Shown in pieces: positions 37,901 to 49,600 of a stretch of DNA of 64,000 nucleotides. The position numbers and the translations under genes were made by a program. The DNA lies in contig VZTG01002277.1 in assembly GCA_013397845.1 (NCBI GenBank), positions 285,409 to 349,408 on the forward strand, read 5' to 3'. The stretch is from Melanocharis versteri. Taxonomy: Eukaryota > Chordata > Aves > Passeriformes > Melanocharitidae. Position 1 is the stretch's first letter. Every line of letters starts with the position of its first letter. The notes beneath the pieces were generated by a model. The model worked only from the letters and a program-made list of their open reading frames with translations, had not been told where the DNA came from and searched no databases.

Positions 37901-40900
37901 TTTCCACATGCATTGCTTTCCTTTGTATGATGTCAGCTCTAATTAAATGTGCATCTGACTCCAAAGCTGGAGCAGTAGCAGAGCTTCAGAAGGGCTTGGA
38001 AGACACTTCCAAAGCAAACTGGAAGAACAGCAGAAGTGCACAAGATGAGCACAGAGCTTTCACGCAGGTGTGTGAAAGAGGCAGGTTTTAAGTGTCAGGT
38101 TCAAGGCTGTGAAAGACAGGAGGGAAATGGGGAGTGCAATAAGGGAGTCAGAATTCAGCCTTGTGCCTCACAGCTGTGGGCTTATTGCACTGTGGTCCAG
38201 GGCTTCAGTCTTACAGCAGAGACATTTCAAGGCTCTGGAGGGGGGCCCTGAATGTCAATGAATGGCCCATGTGAAGTAATTACAATTCATGGTCTTCCTC
38301 TTCAGTATCCATCCCACAAAACCTTCCTAGTGACAAAACTTAATGAATATGGTGGAACCCATGTTACTAAGGCATGGCAGAATCGATGGTTGGAGTAAGT
38401 TTGGAGTAGAGTGGAAAATAAGGTGATTTTTTCTTCTGGTTTTAGAGTTTTTCTTCTCCAGTTCTCAATTTTAGCTAAAATGTTGCTTTTGACTGTTTTC
38501 AGGTCTTGATTTTATCCGGGCTGAAGGGTTTGTGTTTTCTCATGTGGCTGATGAAGGGATTATAAATGCCTGTGCAGGTGACCTGCTACGATACAGAAAA
38601 CACATTGGAGCAGAGAACATTCAGATTTTTGCTGATATTAAAAAGAAACATAGGTAAATACAAGCAAAATTTTTATATTATTTTATGTAAATATGAATGC
38701 AGTCATGATCTTATATTTTTCTGCATTGTCTGATTTTTTTAATGTCAATTTTCTTTCAGAACAGTTAATCATATAGGGAGAAGTTTATTATTTAAGCACA
38801 GACTTGCGGTGCTATGATGGGATACATTTAAAAATAAATTTGCAGCTATAAGTTGCAGTTTGCTTTATCTGTGAAGATTATAGTTGTTTAACCTTCAGGT
38901 TTTCAATATGCCAGCTATAAAAGCCTTGCATCTGATATTGAGACTTTGTATAGGTGTGTATATGTCTATTATGTTTAAAGAAGTTTTGTTTCTGAAAGTT
39001 AGGCATCCAAGGTTATTTTTTAGTCATGTAGGCAGTTGCCGTATAAAAGCATTCAAGTGATAATATTTTGGCATTTTAAAAAGCTATTCTCTTTCTTCTC
39101 CTTCCTGCCAATAATACTGATTCCTGCTACTTAAATCAGTGCTGTCTGTAAGGGTTATGTTCTGTGATTATCAAACAGAAGGAACTTATGACAGATGAAT
39201 CCAGTTTCTTTTCTGCTGATACTTCATCTTACCTGTCACATGGTACTTTCAGCTATTTAGATGTCACTCTTTGGGTTTGGCTTTTTTTTCCCCCCAGAAA
39301 AACTGCTCAAGTGCTATGTATTATATATGCTACATAACCTAATTAAAATGTTTGTGTGTAGTATGTGAGCAATCATGAGAATAATCAGGTTTGGAAGACG
39401 TTAAATATGTAATAAGGGGGAAATAAATTTTGGAAGAGAAAGGAAACAGTGCAGTGTGGTGGTCAAATGAAGCTTTTCAGGTCCTTTCAGAGCAGTTTCT
39501 TTCTGATGATTTTTAATGTATATATATAAATATGTATATATAAATGCAAATACATTGCATTAGACTTTCTGTAAATGAAATTGCATCGCGTCATTCTTGT
39601 TCTTCGTCTTGACAATTGGTGAATTGATATTTGGATTATGCTTCCCATTTTTCAAAGAGTTTGCCTTTTAAGAAAGGCAAAGAACTTTTCATTGCAGGCA
39701 GAAAAGGTTCAGAAGGAAATGCTGAAGGACTTGTTGGTTGAGCTTTTTAATGTGGAAAAATACACCTGCCACTGAGAGCTGCTATGCTCCTGTTCTTTAA
39801 ATGAGGGGGAACTGTTCTTGTGCCATCACCACTCAGCAGTGCAACATGTTTTCTATGGCTGTTGTTTTCTATTTAAATACAGAAACAACAGTGTTGGATG
39901 TTCAACCAGCAATGGCTGGAATTCCTTCCAAGTTTGGGACCACATAAATTAATAGCTGCTGTTGCTGTAGGTTTCAGACAAAGTGTGTCACCCATACATC
40001 AAAGCCTGCTGTTGAACAGCTGGGATGCAGGTGTAATTGATGTTTGTAATTGCTGTGTAAGATGATTCCTGTGGTTATATCATGGGTATTAACCATACTT
40101 TCTGTTAGTTGGACTTGTGGAGGTTGTTGATTCTGTCCTAGGCAACAGGATCTGATTTATGAATGGGGGCACATCCACAACTCCCACTTGAAGTCAGAGA
40201 GCTCTGTGTGCTCAACACTTCTGAGATACAGGTGCTCGGCATGTAAGCAGCTGTCTCAATTGACACTTGGTGGTTCACATTTAGCACTCACTCTCTAGAT
40301 CCAGGAGACCCAGAGCAATAACCAGATCAATTCTGGCACTCTGAAGGCAAAGGTTGGTTTTTAACCCTTGCTCAGGGGGCAGTGTCACCTGCCAGCGTAA
40401 AGCTGGGCCCTGGCAAAGCAGCCCCTGGGGTTGTGCCAGCGGGAGGGTGGGGCAGCAGGGTGCGTGTCCCACGGTGCGTGTCCCACGGTGTGTGACAGGC
40501 TGTGTCCCCCACGGTGTGTCCCCCACGGTGCGTGTCCCACGGTGTGTGACAGGCTGTGTCCCCCACGGTGCGTGTCCCACGGTGTGTGACAGGCTGTGTC
40601 CCCCACGATGTGTGTCCCACGGTGTGTCCCCCACGGTGTGTGACAGGCTGTGTCCCCGCAGTGCTCACGCCCTGACGGCCGATGTCAGCGTGGCGCAGAC
40701 CGCGGCCGCTGCCCAGCTCTTCCTGGCGGACGGCGTGGTGCTGACCGGCACGGCCACCGGCCACCCCGCCGACCCCCGGCAGCTGCGAGGTGAGAGCTGC
40801 ACAGCCTGCCCGGGCAGCAGCAGGGGGGAAGGAGAGAGACGAGAAACTCTCACTGTGGGGTTTGATTTGATCAGAACGAACACGTTTGGGGTGTTGCTCA

Positions 40901-43900
40901 GTTGGGCTGTGATATGTTTACATACAGCAGTTTGGCAGGGCAAAAACGGCAATCATTCCGAACTTTTATAACACTGAATGATGCTGAGGCTTAAAGAAAG
41001 TACTGTTTCATTTCTAAAAAGCTCTAATAAAAGAAAAGGCTACTTTATAGCCCTAGAAAACTAGCTATACTAAAAGTAGCCATATTAAACTAACGAACCA
41101 TAAATCTTTCCATTTGAAAGATTTCATTTGAAAATCATTTCTTTGAAGAGTTTAGTGTTTTTATCTTTCACAACAAAAATGGAATTCCTGCAAGAAAAGG
41201 GACATTTTGATAAGGCAATGTTCCAAACATTAATACCAGGGAAAGTACTGCTTGGAAGATTTTCAGAAAGAATACAAATTCATTGCTAGCCAGGAAGATA
41301 TTAACATCAAAATAATTTTTAAACGGTGTGGACTTTTTATCAAGGGAGACTCATTTGACCTATGAGTTCTGACCTTTGCAAAAGTGCTATGATTCTTGAT
41401 ATTTTTATATTGGCATAAGTTTGGGCTGTGTTCATGAAACTATATTGCTCCCATGCTAGAATTAAAGTTCTATCATGGGGACATTTAATTTTCATCACTA
41501 ATTTTAATTTAGATCAATGGCTTGAATTTGAATGTCTCACTACATAAAACAGAATGTGTATTTTCTTAGGTTTTACTTTACCTGACTCGCTGTAACTTGG
41601 CACGTTTTGAAGTTCCAGTGCACTGTATTGTATTCAACTTAAGTTAGCAGATCAGCGTGGAAAACATACTTTACCTGCCAGAGATAACCTGGACCTCAAA
41701 TATCTTTCAAAACAACATGAAATCGTTCAGTGTTTTCAGGGCTTTATGTATATAACACATGCTTAAGAGCATTTAAATTGACTGTCGAACTTGTCAAATA
41801 GTTTTTATTTTATACATATTAAGCTTTTTGCTAAAAAACAGATTATAAATTGCTATGCCTCAGTCACCAATGTTAAAGAGAAAATGATGGCTTGGTGTGA
41901 ATACTGAGCCTCTTGAATTAGCTGGGTCTTTTGGTACAAGAAATTAAAAATGATACATGGAAGCGGTGATATTGGAAGCTAAGCCTGCTTTAGAGACTGC
42001 GAAATTTTGTTAATCTAGAGATCCATCCCTGTTTGTGCTTAATGTCTCCATTGTTATTAATGCAGATTAAATAACTTTTAAAAAATATTTGACATGTCTT
42101 TGGGCAAAATCCTAGGTTAAATTCTGCTTTCATGTATGCACATGCAACCTCCATTGACTTCCTGCATCAGAGAGCAAAACCTGACCTATAGGGCCAGAGG
42201 TTTTTTTTTGTCACAGGACCCCAACCAGACAGAACCATAGCTTCTGCTTTTCTTTCATGTGAACAAACATGTCAGTCTCTGTCTCTTTCTGGGTCCAAAG
42301 AACAAAATGAATCAGAGCTGGCAGCTGTAATGAAGTACACATTAATTCTGCATTTGGATTTGTGTTATGAAAGCAGGAGTGTGCAGATCATGGGTTTATT
42401 GTACATAGATCACAGCATTTTGGATGCTAGCAGGCCCTCTCATGAGAAAGATGTCTTAAAACAGTTAAGAGAAGAACTTAAAAATCAATATTCCACAGTA
42501 TAAGGAAATGACAAATTAGGCATATCTATGTCAGGAGATTCTTAAAAGGGATCAGATCTACAGTCTACAAAGTTGGTGTTGATGTGAGTGAGATTTTGCG
42601 TTTCAGGAATTTATGCAGCCCTGGCAGTGCCGTATTATGGTGATACAATTGGGCACCTTTCATCACACTGCAAAGCAGCTCTTGAAAGCAGAGCCGAGAG
42701 ACAGATGAGATTTTTGTCATGTCTCTTTTTCAGCTTTGTTGTGCAGTAATATAGAAGTGGTTTTGCCTTTGTGTCTTTGTGTAGAATTGATTGATTTGTG
42801 ATGGGCTGTGGGAAGTGTTTCCCTGTCAAGGCAGAGATCTGTGTTCAGTCAGGTTTTGTTAGCAGTTTGTGTTGCTGCCTTCTCTAGGCTGGCAGGCCCT
42901 GCTCCAGGGCTGCCTGGGCGCTCCAGGGCTGCCTGGGCACTCCAGGGCACCAGAGGTCCATGGAGTACGAGGTCTGAAAATCAGGCTTCGTGTTGTTAAG
43001 GAGCAAGGATTATAGCTGAGCATTTTGAATTGCAGTTCATTAATAAACCATCTTTTCATCTAAGAGGTTATAGAAGTTCCAGTTTGCTGCCTTGTGGAAT
43101 GTTCTTTGGTTAGATGTGTGAACCCATCAGGTTTTTTCTTTGGCTATAACTGCTGAAATACCTGCTTTGCATTCAGTTTGTATTTTGAGTGACCAAAGCT
43201 TTGCATAATGACCACTCAGTTATGTCTTTGAACAAAACAAAGTGTCTCAGCTGAGTAACCAGTGGAAAACAGGTACATAATGAAATCCAACAGCTGGCTG
43301 TGACTGTCACCTTCTTAATTACTGTTCATAAAAGGGGCCTCAAGACTGACTCACCCTCTTATCTTTTGATGGCCAAAACAGAGGCTGCTGCCTTTGCAGT
43401 ACCCTCAGAGATAGAAAAAGTACTGATCACTCACATCTCCTGTTGAAGTCCTAAATTTAATGACAGAGAAAAAGTCCTTTGAATTAAAAACCTGAAATGT
43501 GTTAGAGTGGAGCATTACCATAAACATAGTGTTGTGTACGGTACAGTGATCACTGCAATGAAAAAGCTTTTAAAGAAGAGTAGTCGAGCAAGTTATTGGC
43601 ACAGTGGTGCTTATTTTTACACTGCTCTTCGCCATTGTTTTCAAGCTAGGAGCACTTGGCCTTTATTTCATGAAACTTGTGCATACCACAGTTCAAATGC
43701 TTTCATTGTGCTTTGCAACCAAGCACGATTTCATTGGGTTTTATTAAAGAGCTGTGTGCAGCTGTGCTGCCACAAGAAAGAGCACAGTGCCCTCTAGTTA
43801 CAGTCTACTGGAACCGAGAAATCTGTGTAAACTTCAGTGTCTTGTTACTGTAACATCACAAAATTGTCTCCTTTTTCTCACTGTGTCAAAAAAAAGAAGC

Positions 43901-45926
43901 CAGAAAAAGAATGCCAGGAAAACTGAGAGATTTAAAGCTGAGCTCTGTGTTCAGAGATATTTTGATACTGACTGAACATTGCCATACAAAAGCACATCTC
44001 ACTGCTGCCGCTTTATTTTCTTTTACAGGTTAGAATTTGTATTAGCACAGCCAATAGACAAATCACCTTCTACTAACCAACTTTAGACCTTGATGTGCTT
44101 GGAAAGGACTTAAAAGTAGCATCTGTAGCATTCCTAATGAGGTAACACATCTCACTGCACACTGAGCACTCCCTTTGCCATTCTTCACATTGTCATTCTG
44201 AATAAATCTCCAGCCCAGGAGATGTGTGTGCACTCCGTGTGTCACGTGTGGGTCGCAGCAGCACTTGATCCCTTCCCACTTTGGAAGGCTTTGGGGTGTT
44301 CTGGAGTCTCGGATCAGTCTCAGGTTTCCCTGGGTTTTTCCCTTTGCCCAGCAGGGCTGAGCTGTTGTCTCAGACCCATGTGAACATGCTCTGTTTAGTT
44401 ATTTGGCTCTTCCTGCTGATATGAAATAATTACGAAACAACTCCATGCTAATGTGCTTTGCACACTTGTTGTAAGAACAAATATTGACTTGGAGCCTGAT
44501 TCCTCTGGGGATCCAGTCAAGGACTGTCACAAATCTGTGGTCAGATGCACCTTAATCATGCACTGGTATTGATGTAAAGAAGATAGGCTATTCCTAACAG
44601 CATATAGATATTATATAAATAAAATTCTGATTTTTTTAGAACAGGATATCAGTAATAATGCTATAAGTAACTAGAAATTAATTATTTTGTTCTTGTAAGC
44701 AGAATGACTAAGAATATCAAATATGCATAGAAATAACTAAAGTTTTAATCATACATGCATGATCCATCTGATTTGTTTTACATTTTCAGGAAGGGCTGTG
44801 TTGAATTGTTTTATTTTTGTGTTAAAATCTTTTTAAGAAGGAGTTATTGTTCCTAGATGGAAAAATGGTAGAGCATGTGACCTAAAAAGAGATTCAAGAG
44901 CATTTTAATTGATCCCCTTTCTTCAGTGAAGTAGGAAGGTGATAAATAATTAGTCTTCCCTGAAGCATAATTAATAAGTTAGGCTTCTGATGAAACTTCA
45001 TTTAAACAGTGTTTCGAAGCAGACTTTTATTTGTTGCATGTGTGCTTTCCCTAGTTACCTCGAGCTATAACCACCTTACCGTCAGCTTATCACTAATTAA
45101 GCCAATTTATATGTTTTAAAGGTCAGAAATAATGGCTCACAACATTCCTCCAAGGGATGAAGCATCCAGTCCTATGAGTCACTCTTCGGATGGTCAGTTT
45201 GACATAAAATGCTGAGAAGGATGCTTTAGTAATTCTTGGACTGGGCTTTTTTTCCTCCTCCCAAAGCTAGTACTGTATTTTGAGCCTTGTTTTTGTCTGT
45301 TTCTCCTCTTGAAACCAGGTAAAAGGTCAGATGATTACGTAACACTGTGTGTAGGAAAAATAAGTGGCTTTTTTTGTTCCATTGTCATTCCTCATACTGA
45401 TAAAAGACCACTTCTCTTTCTGGCTTTTGCTTTCTGGAAAAACCGGCTGAGCTGTCAGTGGTGTCTGTATGATCCTTGCTCTCTTTCATACAAGCAAATA
45501 TAGGAAGCATTCCAGACAACAGAATGTAAAAAGTAAGATTTTTTTTTTCCTTTTTAGAGCTAAAGGTGTTTTTTCTAGACAATTTGTTTCATTCTGTAGT
45601 AGAATTAATAAATACCACAATCACAAATTTCTCGATACCTTTATTTTTCTGTTGAAAAACTAGGCAAATTAGAGTCTTTATGGAGAGAGTTTCAAAGACA
45701 GGAACTAACCCTGCTTTTGGTTTTCTTCTCTTTAGAGGTTAAGCATGCTGTGAAGATTCCTGTGCTGGTTGGGTCTGGAGTGACTCTGGAGAATGTGAGG
45801 AATTACTTGGATGCAGATGCTCTAATAATTGGTTCGTATTTCAAGAAGGAAGGATATTGGGCAAATGCTGTTGATCCTGACCGAGTGAAGAAATTCATGG
45901 AGCACATTAGTAAACTGAGGGAATGA
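25885..45926 (+). CDS. BtpA/SgcQ-family TIM-barrel protein (F13E9.13-like), six coding exons
   Basis: Exons 25885-25957, 27123-27205, 34221-34401, 38503-38653, 40662-40789 and 45736-45926 splice at GT-AG sites to 807 nt (268 residues plus TGA), with phases 1, 0, 1, 2, 1. Family hallmarks seen: GMVHVGALPGTP (16-27), DGVMVENMHDVPY (53-65), GVQVLCAAN, LDFIRAEGFVFSHVADEGI, LRYRK, FADIKKKH, TGTATG and the phosphate-binding-like VLVGSGVTLENV (215-226) with ALIIGS. The length fits the family (about 260-280). BtpA was described in cyanobacteria as needed for photosystem I accumulation, and SgcQ belongs to an E. coli sgc cluster; the function of the animal protein is not established. The start is the first ATG, in gccATGc context, just before the conserved N-terminal strand, so any mitochondrial presequence would be very short. 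It is head to head with CCNE1. Exon 3 has two extra partial tandem copies upstream. Confidence 0.92.
25985..26046 (+). repeat. Hexanucleotide repeat (GACCAG/GATCAG)n
   Basis: About ten 6-bp units of GACCAG and variants (GATCAG, GACCAC), starting some 28 bp after the exon 1 donor of the BtpA-like gene. Long open frames across it are repeat artefacts. Confidence 0.85.
26170..26177 (+). promoter_or_regulatory. E2F consensus site
   Basis: GCGGGAAA matches the E2F consensus (GCGSSAAA) exactly, within GGCGGGAAAC, in intron 1 of the BtpA-like gene and about 440 bp right of the gap. CCNE1 is an established E2F target. Binding here is inferred. Confidence 0.45.
27123..27205 (+). CDS. BtpA-like coding exon 2, 83 nt
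   Basis: Completes the glycine of LPGTPRSS and encodes LAQIIDQACQEAEAYKDAGV. Acceptor cttgcag, donor gtaagt, ends in phase 0. Confidence 0.92.
27206..33948 (+). other. Intron 2 of the BtpA-like gene (to the exon 3 array)
   Basis: 6.7 kb of AT-rich sequence with no recognisable repeat or exon. The 174-codon plus-strand frame at 27521-28045 has no domain I recognise. Confidence 0.7.
33977..34048 (+). other. Potential cassette exon copy 1 (72 nt) of BtpA-like exon 3
   Basis: Acceptor ctttccccag, 24 open codons (DGVMVENMHDVPY to VTAA) and donor-like GTGAGA at 34049. Both boundaries are phase 0, so inclusion would add 24 residues without a frameshift. The protein is identical to the same part of exon 3, with two synonymous differences. 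Use in mRNA is not shown by the sequence. Confidence 0.45.
34099..34170 (+). other. Potential cassette exon copy 2 (72 nt) of BtpA-like exon 3
   Basis: Same layout as copy 1, with donor-like GTGAGA at 34171. It differs at two residues (Met to Thr after VPY, and Pro to Leu after Cys), which suggests weaker selection. Use in mRNA is not shown by the sequence. Confidence 0.4.
34221..34401 (+). CDS. BtpA-like coding exon 3 (complete copy), 181 nt
   Basis: Starts in phase 0 after tttccccag with DGVMVENMHDVPYMVCPGPE and runs through PLGVQVLCAANQQAIA to LAA plus one base of a split glycine, donor gtgagg. It is the only one of three tandem copies that reaches the genuine 3' end. The segment MAVLGAA (34293-34313) is absent from the other two. 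Confidence 0.92.
36271..36330 (-). mobile_element. CR1 fragment, very short
   Basis: ggttcagttggaagggactt followed by agtcatctagtcccactgcc resembles the inverted 3' end of CR1. In intron 3 of the BtpA-like gene. Confidence 0.65.
38503..38653 (+). CDS. BtpA-like coding exon 4, 151 nt
   Basis: Acceptor gttttcag. Encodes LDFIRAEGFVFSHVADEG to FADIKKKH plus two bases of a split serine, donor gtaaat. Confidence 0.93.
39518..39546 (+). repeat. AT-rich microsatellite
   Basis: tatatatataaatatgtata and flanking TA repeats in intron 4 of the BtpA-like gene. Confidence 0.8.
40460..40660 (+). repeat. Minisatellite abutting the exon 5 splice acceptor
   Basis: Irregular tandem array built from CCCACGGTGYGTGT and TGTGACAGGCTGTGTCCCC modules, with at least four copies of the second. 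The final copy reads gtgacaggctgtgtccccgcag, and its last AG is the exon 5 acceptor. Confidence 0.9.
40662..40789 (+). CDS. BtpA-like coding exon 5, 128 nt
   Basis: Acceptor gtccccgcag, which is the tail of a minisatellite. Encodes AHALTADVSVAQTAAAAQLF to ADPRQLR plus one base of a split glutamate, donor gtgaga. Very GC-rich compared with exons 2, 4 and 6. Confidence 0.92.
40790..45735 (+). other. Intron 5 of the BtpA-like gene
   Basis: 4.9 kb, mostly AT-rich, containing the short 19-bp repeat at 42901-42950 and no recognisable exon or mobile element. Confidence 0.7.
42901..42950 (+). repeat. 19-bp tandem repeat, about 2.6 copies
   Basis: Units of gctccagggctgcctgggc repeat at 42901 and 42920 with a partial third. 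In intron 5 of the BtpA-like gene. Confidence 0.85.
45736..45926 (+). CDS. BtpA-like coding exon 6 with stop, 191 nt
   Basis: Acceptor ctctttag. Encodes VKHAVKIPVLVGSGVTLENV, then DADALIIGSYFKKEGYW and the C-terminal helix MEHISKLRE, ending at TGA (45924-45926). Confidence 0.94.
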
Positions 45927-46318
45927 GTTTGTCAGCAAACACCATTTGCTTGTGTGTGTTTGTAGAAATGCAGTGTGGTACGTCCTACAGAATTTAAGCA
46001 CAGATCGCATGGCTGAATGGCAAATAACCTCAAATAAAAATGCACATCATCTCCATAACTAGCTGGGAAGCACGGTGGCACTTCACAATAACCTGGTGCT
46101 CTGATGTTTGCTTCTAGGCAGCACGTTTCTGTGGTGCTCAAAGCTACCATCAGTGCAAAGCCAACTCTGAAATCTTGTGTGAGATATACTGTCCTATAAG
46201 TAAAATGCTTATGGAGCTTAAGAATTTTTAGAAAATGTTCATCACGGGTGAGCTGAGTTCTGTTTTGCCTTTAAGTACAATAGGATGCCCTAAGTTTACA
46301 GCTAAAAGTGTTGTAAAT

Positions 46319-46430
46319 TGGACAAGTTAATTAGCCTTTCAGTTTCCCCATCTGTAAAATGATGATAATAGCACCTACATCACACAGGGGCCGTAAGACA
46401 TAATGAATGAAAGAATGTACAGCACTTTCA
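46319..46430 (+). mobile_element. MIR-like SINE relic in the BtpA-like 3' UTR
   Basis: gacaagttaattagcctttc, agtttccccatctgtaaaat and gatgataatagcacctacat, then a tail like taatgaatgaaagaatgtac and agcacttt, follow the MIR consensus 3' half in sense orientation. Confidence 0.8.
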
Positions 46431-46655
46431 TCTCTCCAAATGAAGGGCTCTTTTAAAGTTCAAGATCATTATTTTTTCATTAGAATTGTGCATTTATACA
46501 ATTGCTACATTTTTGTAATACCACACAAAAATTTAAGATAATTGGGGTATTGATTTACTTACAATACTTATTAGAGAATAAATGTAAATATTTAATTACA
46601 TTTTAAATAGATTTGGAATGTAGTCAAAATGCTTTTGCAAAAAAATGGAAATTTT

Positions 46656-46661
46656 AATAAA
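46656..46661 (+). terminator. Polyadenylation signal candidate, BtpA-like gene (distal)
   Basis: AATAAA about 730 nt after the stop, with T-rich sequence downstream. Proximal alternatives are at 46033 and 46577. Confidence 0.4.
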
Positions 46662-49600
46662 GGTTTATTATTTTTCAGCAAGCACCTGCAGCTTTGTACC
46701 TCTCCAGACTTGTATTAGTGATGTAAAAAACTTTCTTGGAATACACAAGATATAATTACAATAGAAAGCTTTCTGCCAAAGCCACAGGTAAACAGAGATT
46801 TTTATTTTTCATGCAAAATGTAGAGGAAAAATATTACATTCTCACTGTGTATGCTTTAAGAGGTTCTCCTCAAATTTGATCTTTTAGCTCTAAGGAATTC
46901 TAAAAGAACCCAAGGAATACCTGGTATGTCATGGCTGCCCAAAATGTGAGCTTGTCTTTTCATTCCTTGGGCCTGGGAGCTCAGTTTGTGCTCTGGGATC
47001 TCTCTTTCCTTGATGTGGACACATCAGGCTTCTGCTGATGCCAGCTAAAGTTAAACTGTGGGTATCAGAGCAGGTGTACAAACATGGGGTTTGTGGCAGC
47101 TGGCAGAGCACCCGTGCTTCTCTGAACAAAAGATACATCCTCCTTCCAAGGACAAAAACATTTTCAAGATACTTAGTTTTGTTAACATAATGGTGATTCC
47201 AGAGCGTCACAGTATGAGATTGTCTTCTCAAGTTTCTTTTTTCTGGGCTGGTCTGATGGCTCCAATCAAAAGCAGTGAAATCTCTTTGGTGTGTTGACCT
47301 GCTGGAAGAGAGATTCTTTAGACCCTGTGGCAACCATGGCTTTTCTCCCTTTTTCTCCTGAATGCACGGACACAGCTTCAATGCATAGAAATCCTTTCAG
47401 GTGCCTGGTTGTCAAAATTCACATTTACACAGGTGCTTTACCTCTGTGTGTGATGGTGCTTCCTCAGAACCAGCAGTTGTGTCCCAGCCCCATCCCTGTG
47501 CCAGCAGGAGCACCCTGTGGCCTTACAGGGGTTGGGGGACTGATTCTAGCTGGAACCTAGCCCAGCTTGTAGCAGCCACACTCAGGGGCTGCAGAGGGGA
47601 GAATTGAGGTCATCTCCCTGTCCTTGAGTCTGCAGCTCTCACTCCAGGCTGCTCGTAGAAGCAGTGCAGAATTATTTAAGGATCATAAAGATGCTTTTTG
47701 AATTTGTCTTCCACACAGCCACAGCATCTTTGCCAGGTAAAGCAATGATCTGGTTTAGTCTTACAATTCTTAGCCTGAGTAATGAATGTTATTTTATGTC
47801 CTCTGTGTTGTGAAGAACACCATATTAAATTAAAATAAAGGTAAATTCGCTTAGATACCAGTAATATCAGTGTGCTTAAATCAGTACATGTTTGATCTTT
47901 GTGCATTTAGGACTGTTCTGTGTATGTTTCCATACAGCATTGCACAGCATGGTGAAGGTTGTCCCAACAGGTATGCACTAATACAATTGTTACCAGCTTT
48001 GGAAGTTATTTTCGGTAAACCTGTAAGCTTGAAGGGCTGACATGCAAGCAATGAGCACTGGTGCTTTAGTGCCACAAGAGTAAAAATCTTAAATAGTCAG
48101 CTGAAAAGATACACTGATGAGGATTGTTCAGTGGTGATAGTTGTTTTCGAAGAAAGTGGTGCCTGTTGTCAAAAGTCACATTCACCACTGTGAGTGTGAG
48201 AATTTCATGTTTACCAATGTGTTTCTTGAATTGGTTTCTACTTCCATTCTGAAAACTCAGAAGTGCCTGAAACTCAAATGGGTTTTCATCTGAATAAAAA
48301 GAGGAGGTAAGTGAGAACTTAACTTTCTCAGTGCTGTATGCAAGGTCTGAAGGCAGTAATGTTACACACAGTAGTTGTTTAAGACAGAAGCCTCAGGGAG
48401 TTGGAGAAATACTCACAACATGCAATGAATACTGTAGACAGTGCTTTCACTGTCAGGATTTCATGTGCCACACCACTGTGTAGGGAACACCAGCACTTGT
48501 GGGAGGAACAGGCCATAATTTGGGTCTGTATTGTTACATATGAAAGGTAAGTGCAGAATTTAGGGAAGAGAAGTAAAGGAAAGCTGATTTTTCAAGCCTG
48601 AAAATGTGACTGATCACCAGCTCTATATCATTCTTTGTGCCAAAAGTATTTGTCTAGCAGCATTAAGCATCTGCTTGCCTGTTTCACACAGATGCTGTAA
48701 GTAGAATTTGACCTTTTGTTCAGCAAGTGTTTGAATATTTAACGTGAAAATATTAAGTTATCAGAAAGGCTGACTCTTTTGGGGAAGACTGTTCAATTTT
48801 TATACGGCCCAAGTTGTTAAAGTACTTTGGAGCATGAACAACTTCAGAGCAGAACAAAGCAGCCAGTGCTAATGTGTAGAAACTCCAGAAGTAAATAACA
48901 GCTGTTCAAGAAGACTTCTATTAAATATGTATTAATTAACTTGAAGTGCATCACTTAAATATGTGAAGAGATTATCTTGTGTTAATTTACATTAAAACAC
49001 ACAGCACTTGTTAGCCTCATTACACCACCCTAAGTATATCCTAAGCTATCACCTCATCTTACACTGAGCGTTTTGTTGGGTGTTGATTGCTTTCGATTTG
49101 CCCTTTTAAAATGTCAGATAGTGGCCTCCATTTCTTGTTGGAGCTCTTCTTTCTCTCAGGTTTTGCTCTTGCATAGTCACTGTTCTTGCTTGTGTCTGTT
49201 CTGTGCTGAGCAGAAAGAAAAATAACAGTAGGTTGTGAAAATATGATAGTAATTGCCCACCCAAACTTCACAGGTGGGTCCTGCTGTTAACCTATGAACC
49301 AGCAGAGAGTGTAAGTGTCCGTTTGTGTAGCAAAATGATTTTACGTGAAGATTCAGCATCACCTTTAGAACGGGAAAGATACATAGTAAAATGGAGTCTC
49401 TTTAGTGAAATTATAGATAAATAAAACTCAGTGCTAATAATAGTGGTCTAAATCAATGTATAAATCTTCATAAACTCTCATTCCATCTATAAAACAAGTA
49501 TTTTTAGGCAGGCTCTAAGTAAAAACCCATCTTTCTTTATATTTTCCTACTGAAAATATATCAACTTGTAAGGTTTTATTAAGTGTCATTTTGGCAACTG

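Larger units (their letters stand above)
45927..46680 (+). other. 3' UTR of BtpA-like gene (probable)
   Basis: Follows the stop and contains AATAAA at 46033-46038, 46577-46582 and 46656-46661. A MIR-like SINE relic lies between the first and second signals. The 3' end is inferred from the last signal. Confidence 0.5.

Noticed and set aside
40281..40971. Open frames of 117-205 codons on both strands rich in repeated CPTVCDRL or THRGTRTV peptides
   Set aside because: They read through the minisatellite and into exon 5 or its antisense. The true coding frame here is only 40662-40789.
42901..42950. Possible duplicated exon
   Set aside because: It is a plain 19-bp tandem repeat without splice sites or matching protein.
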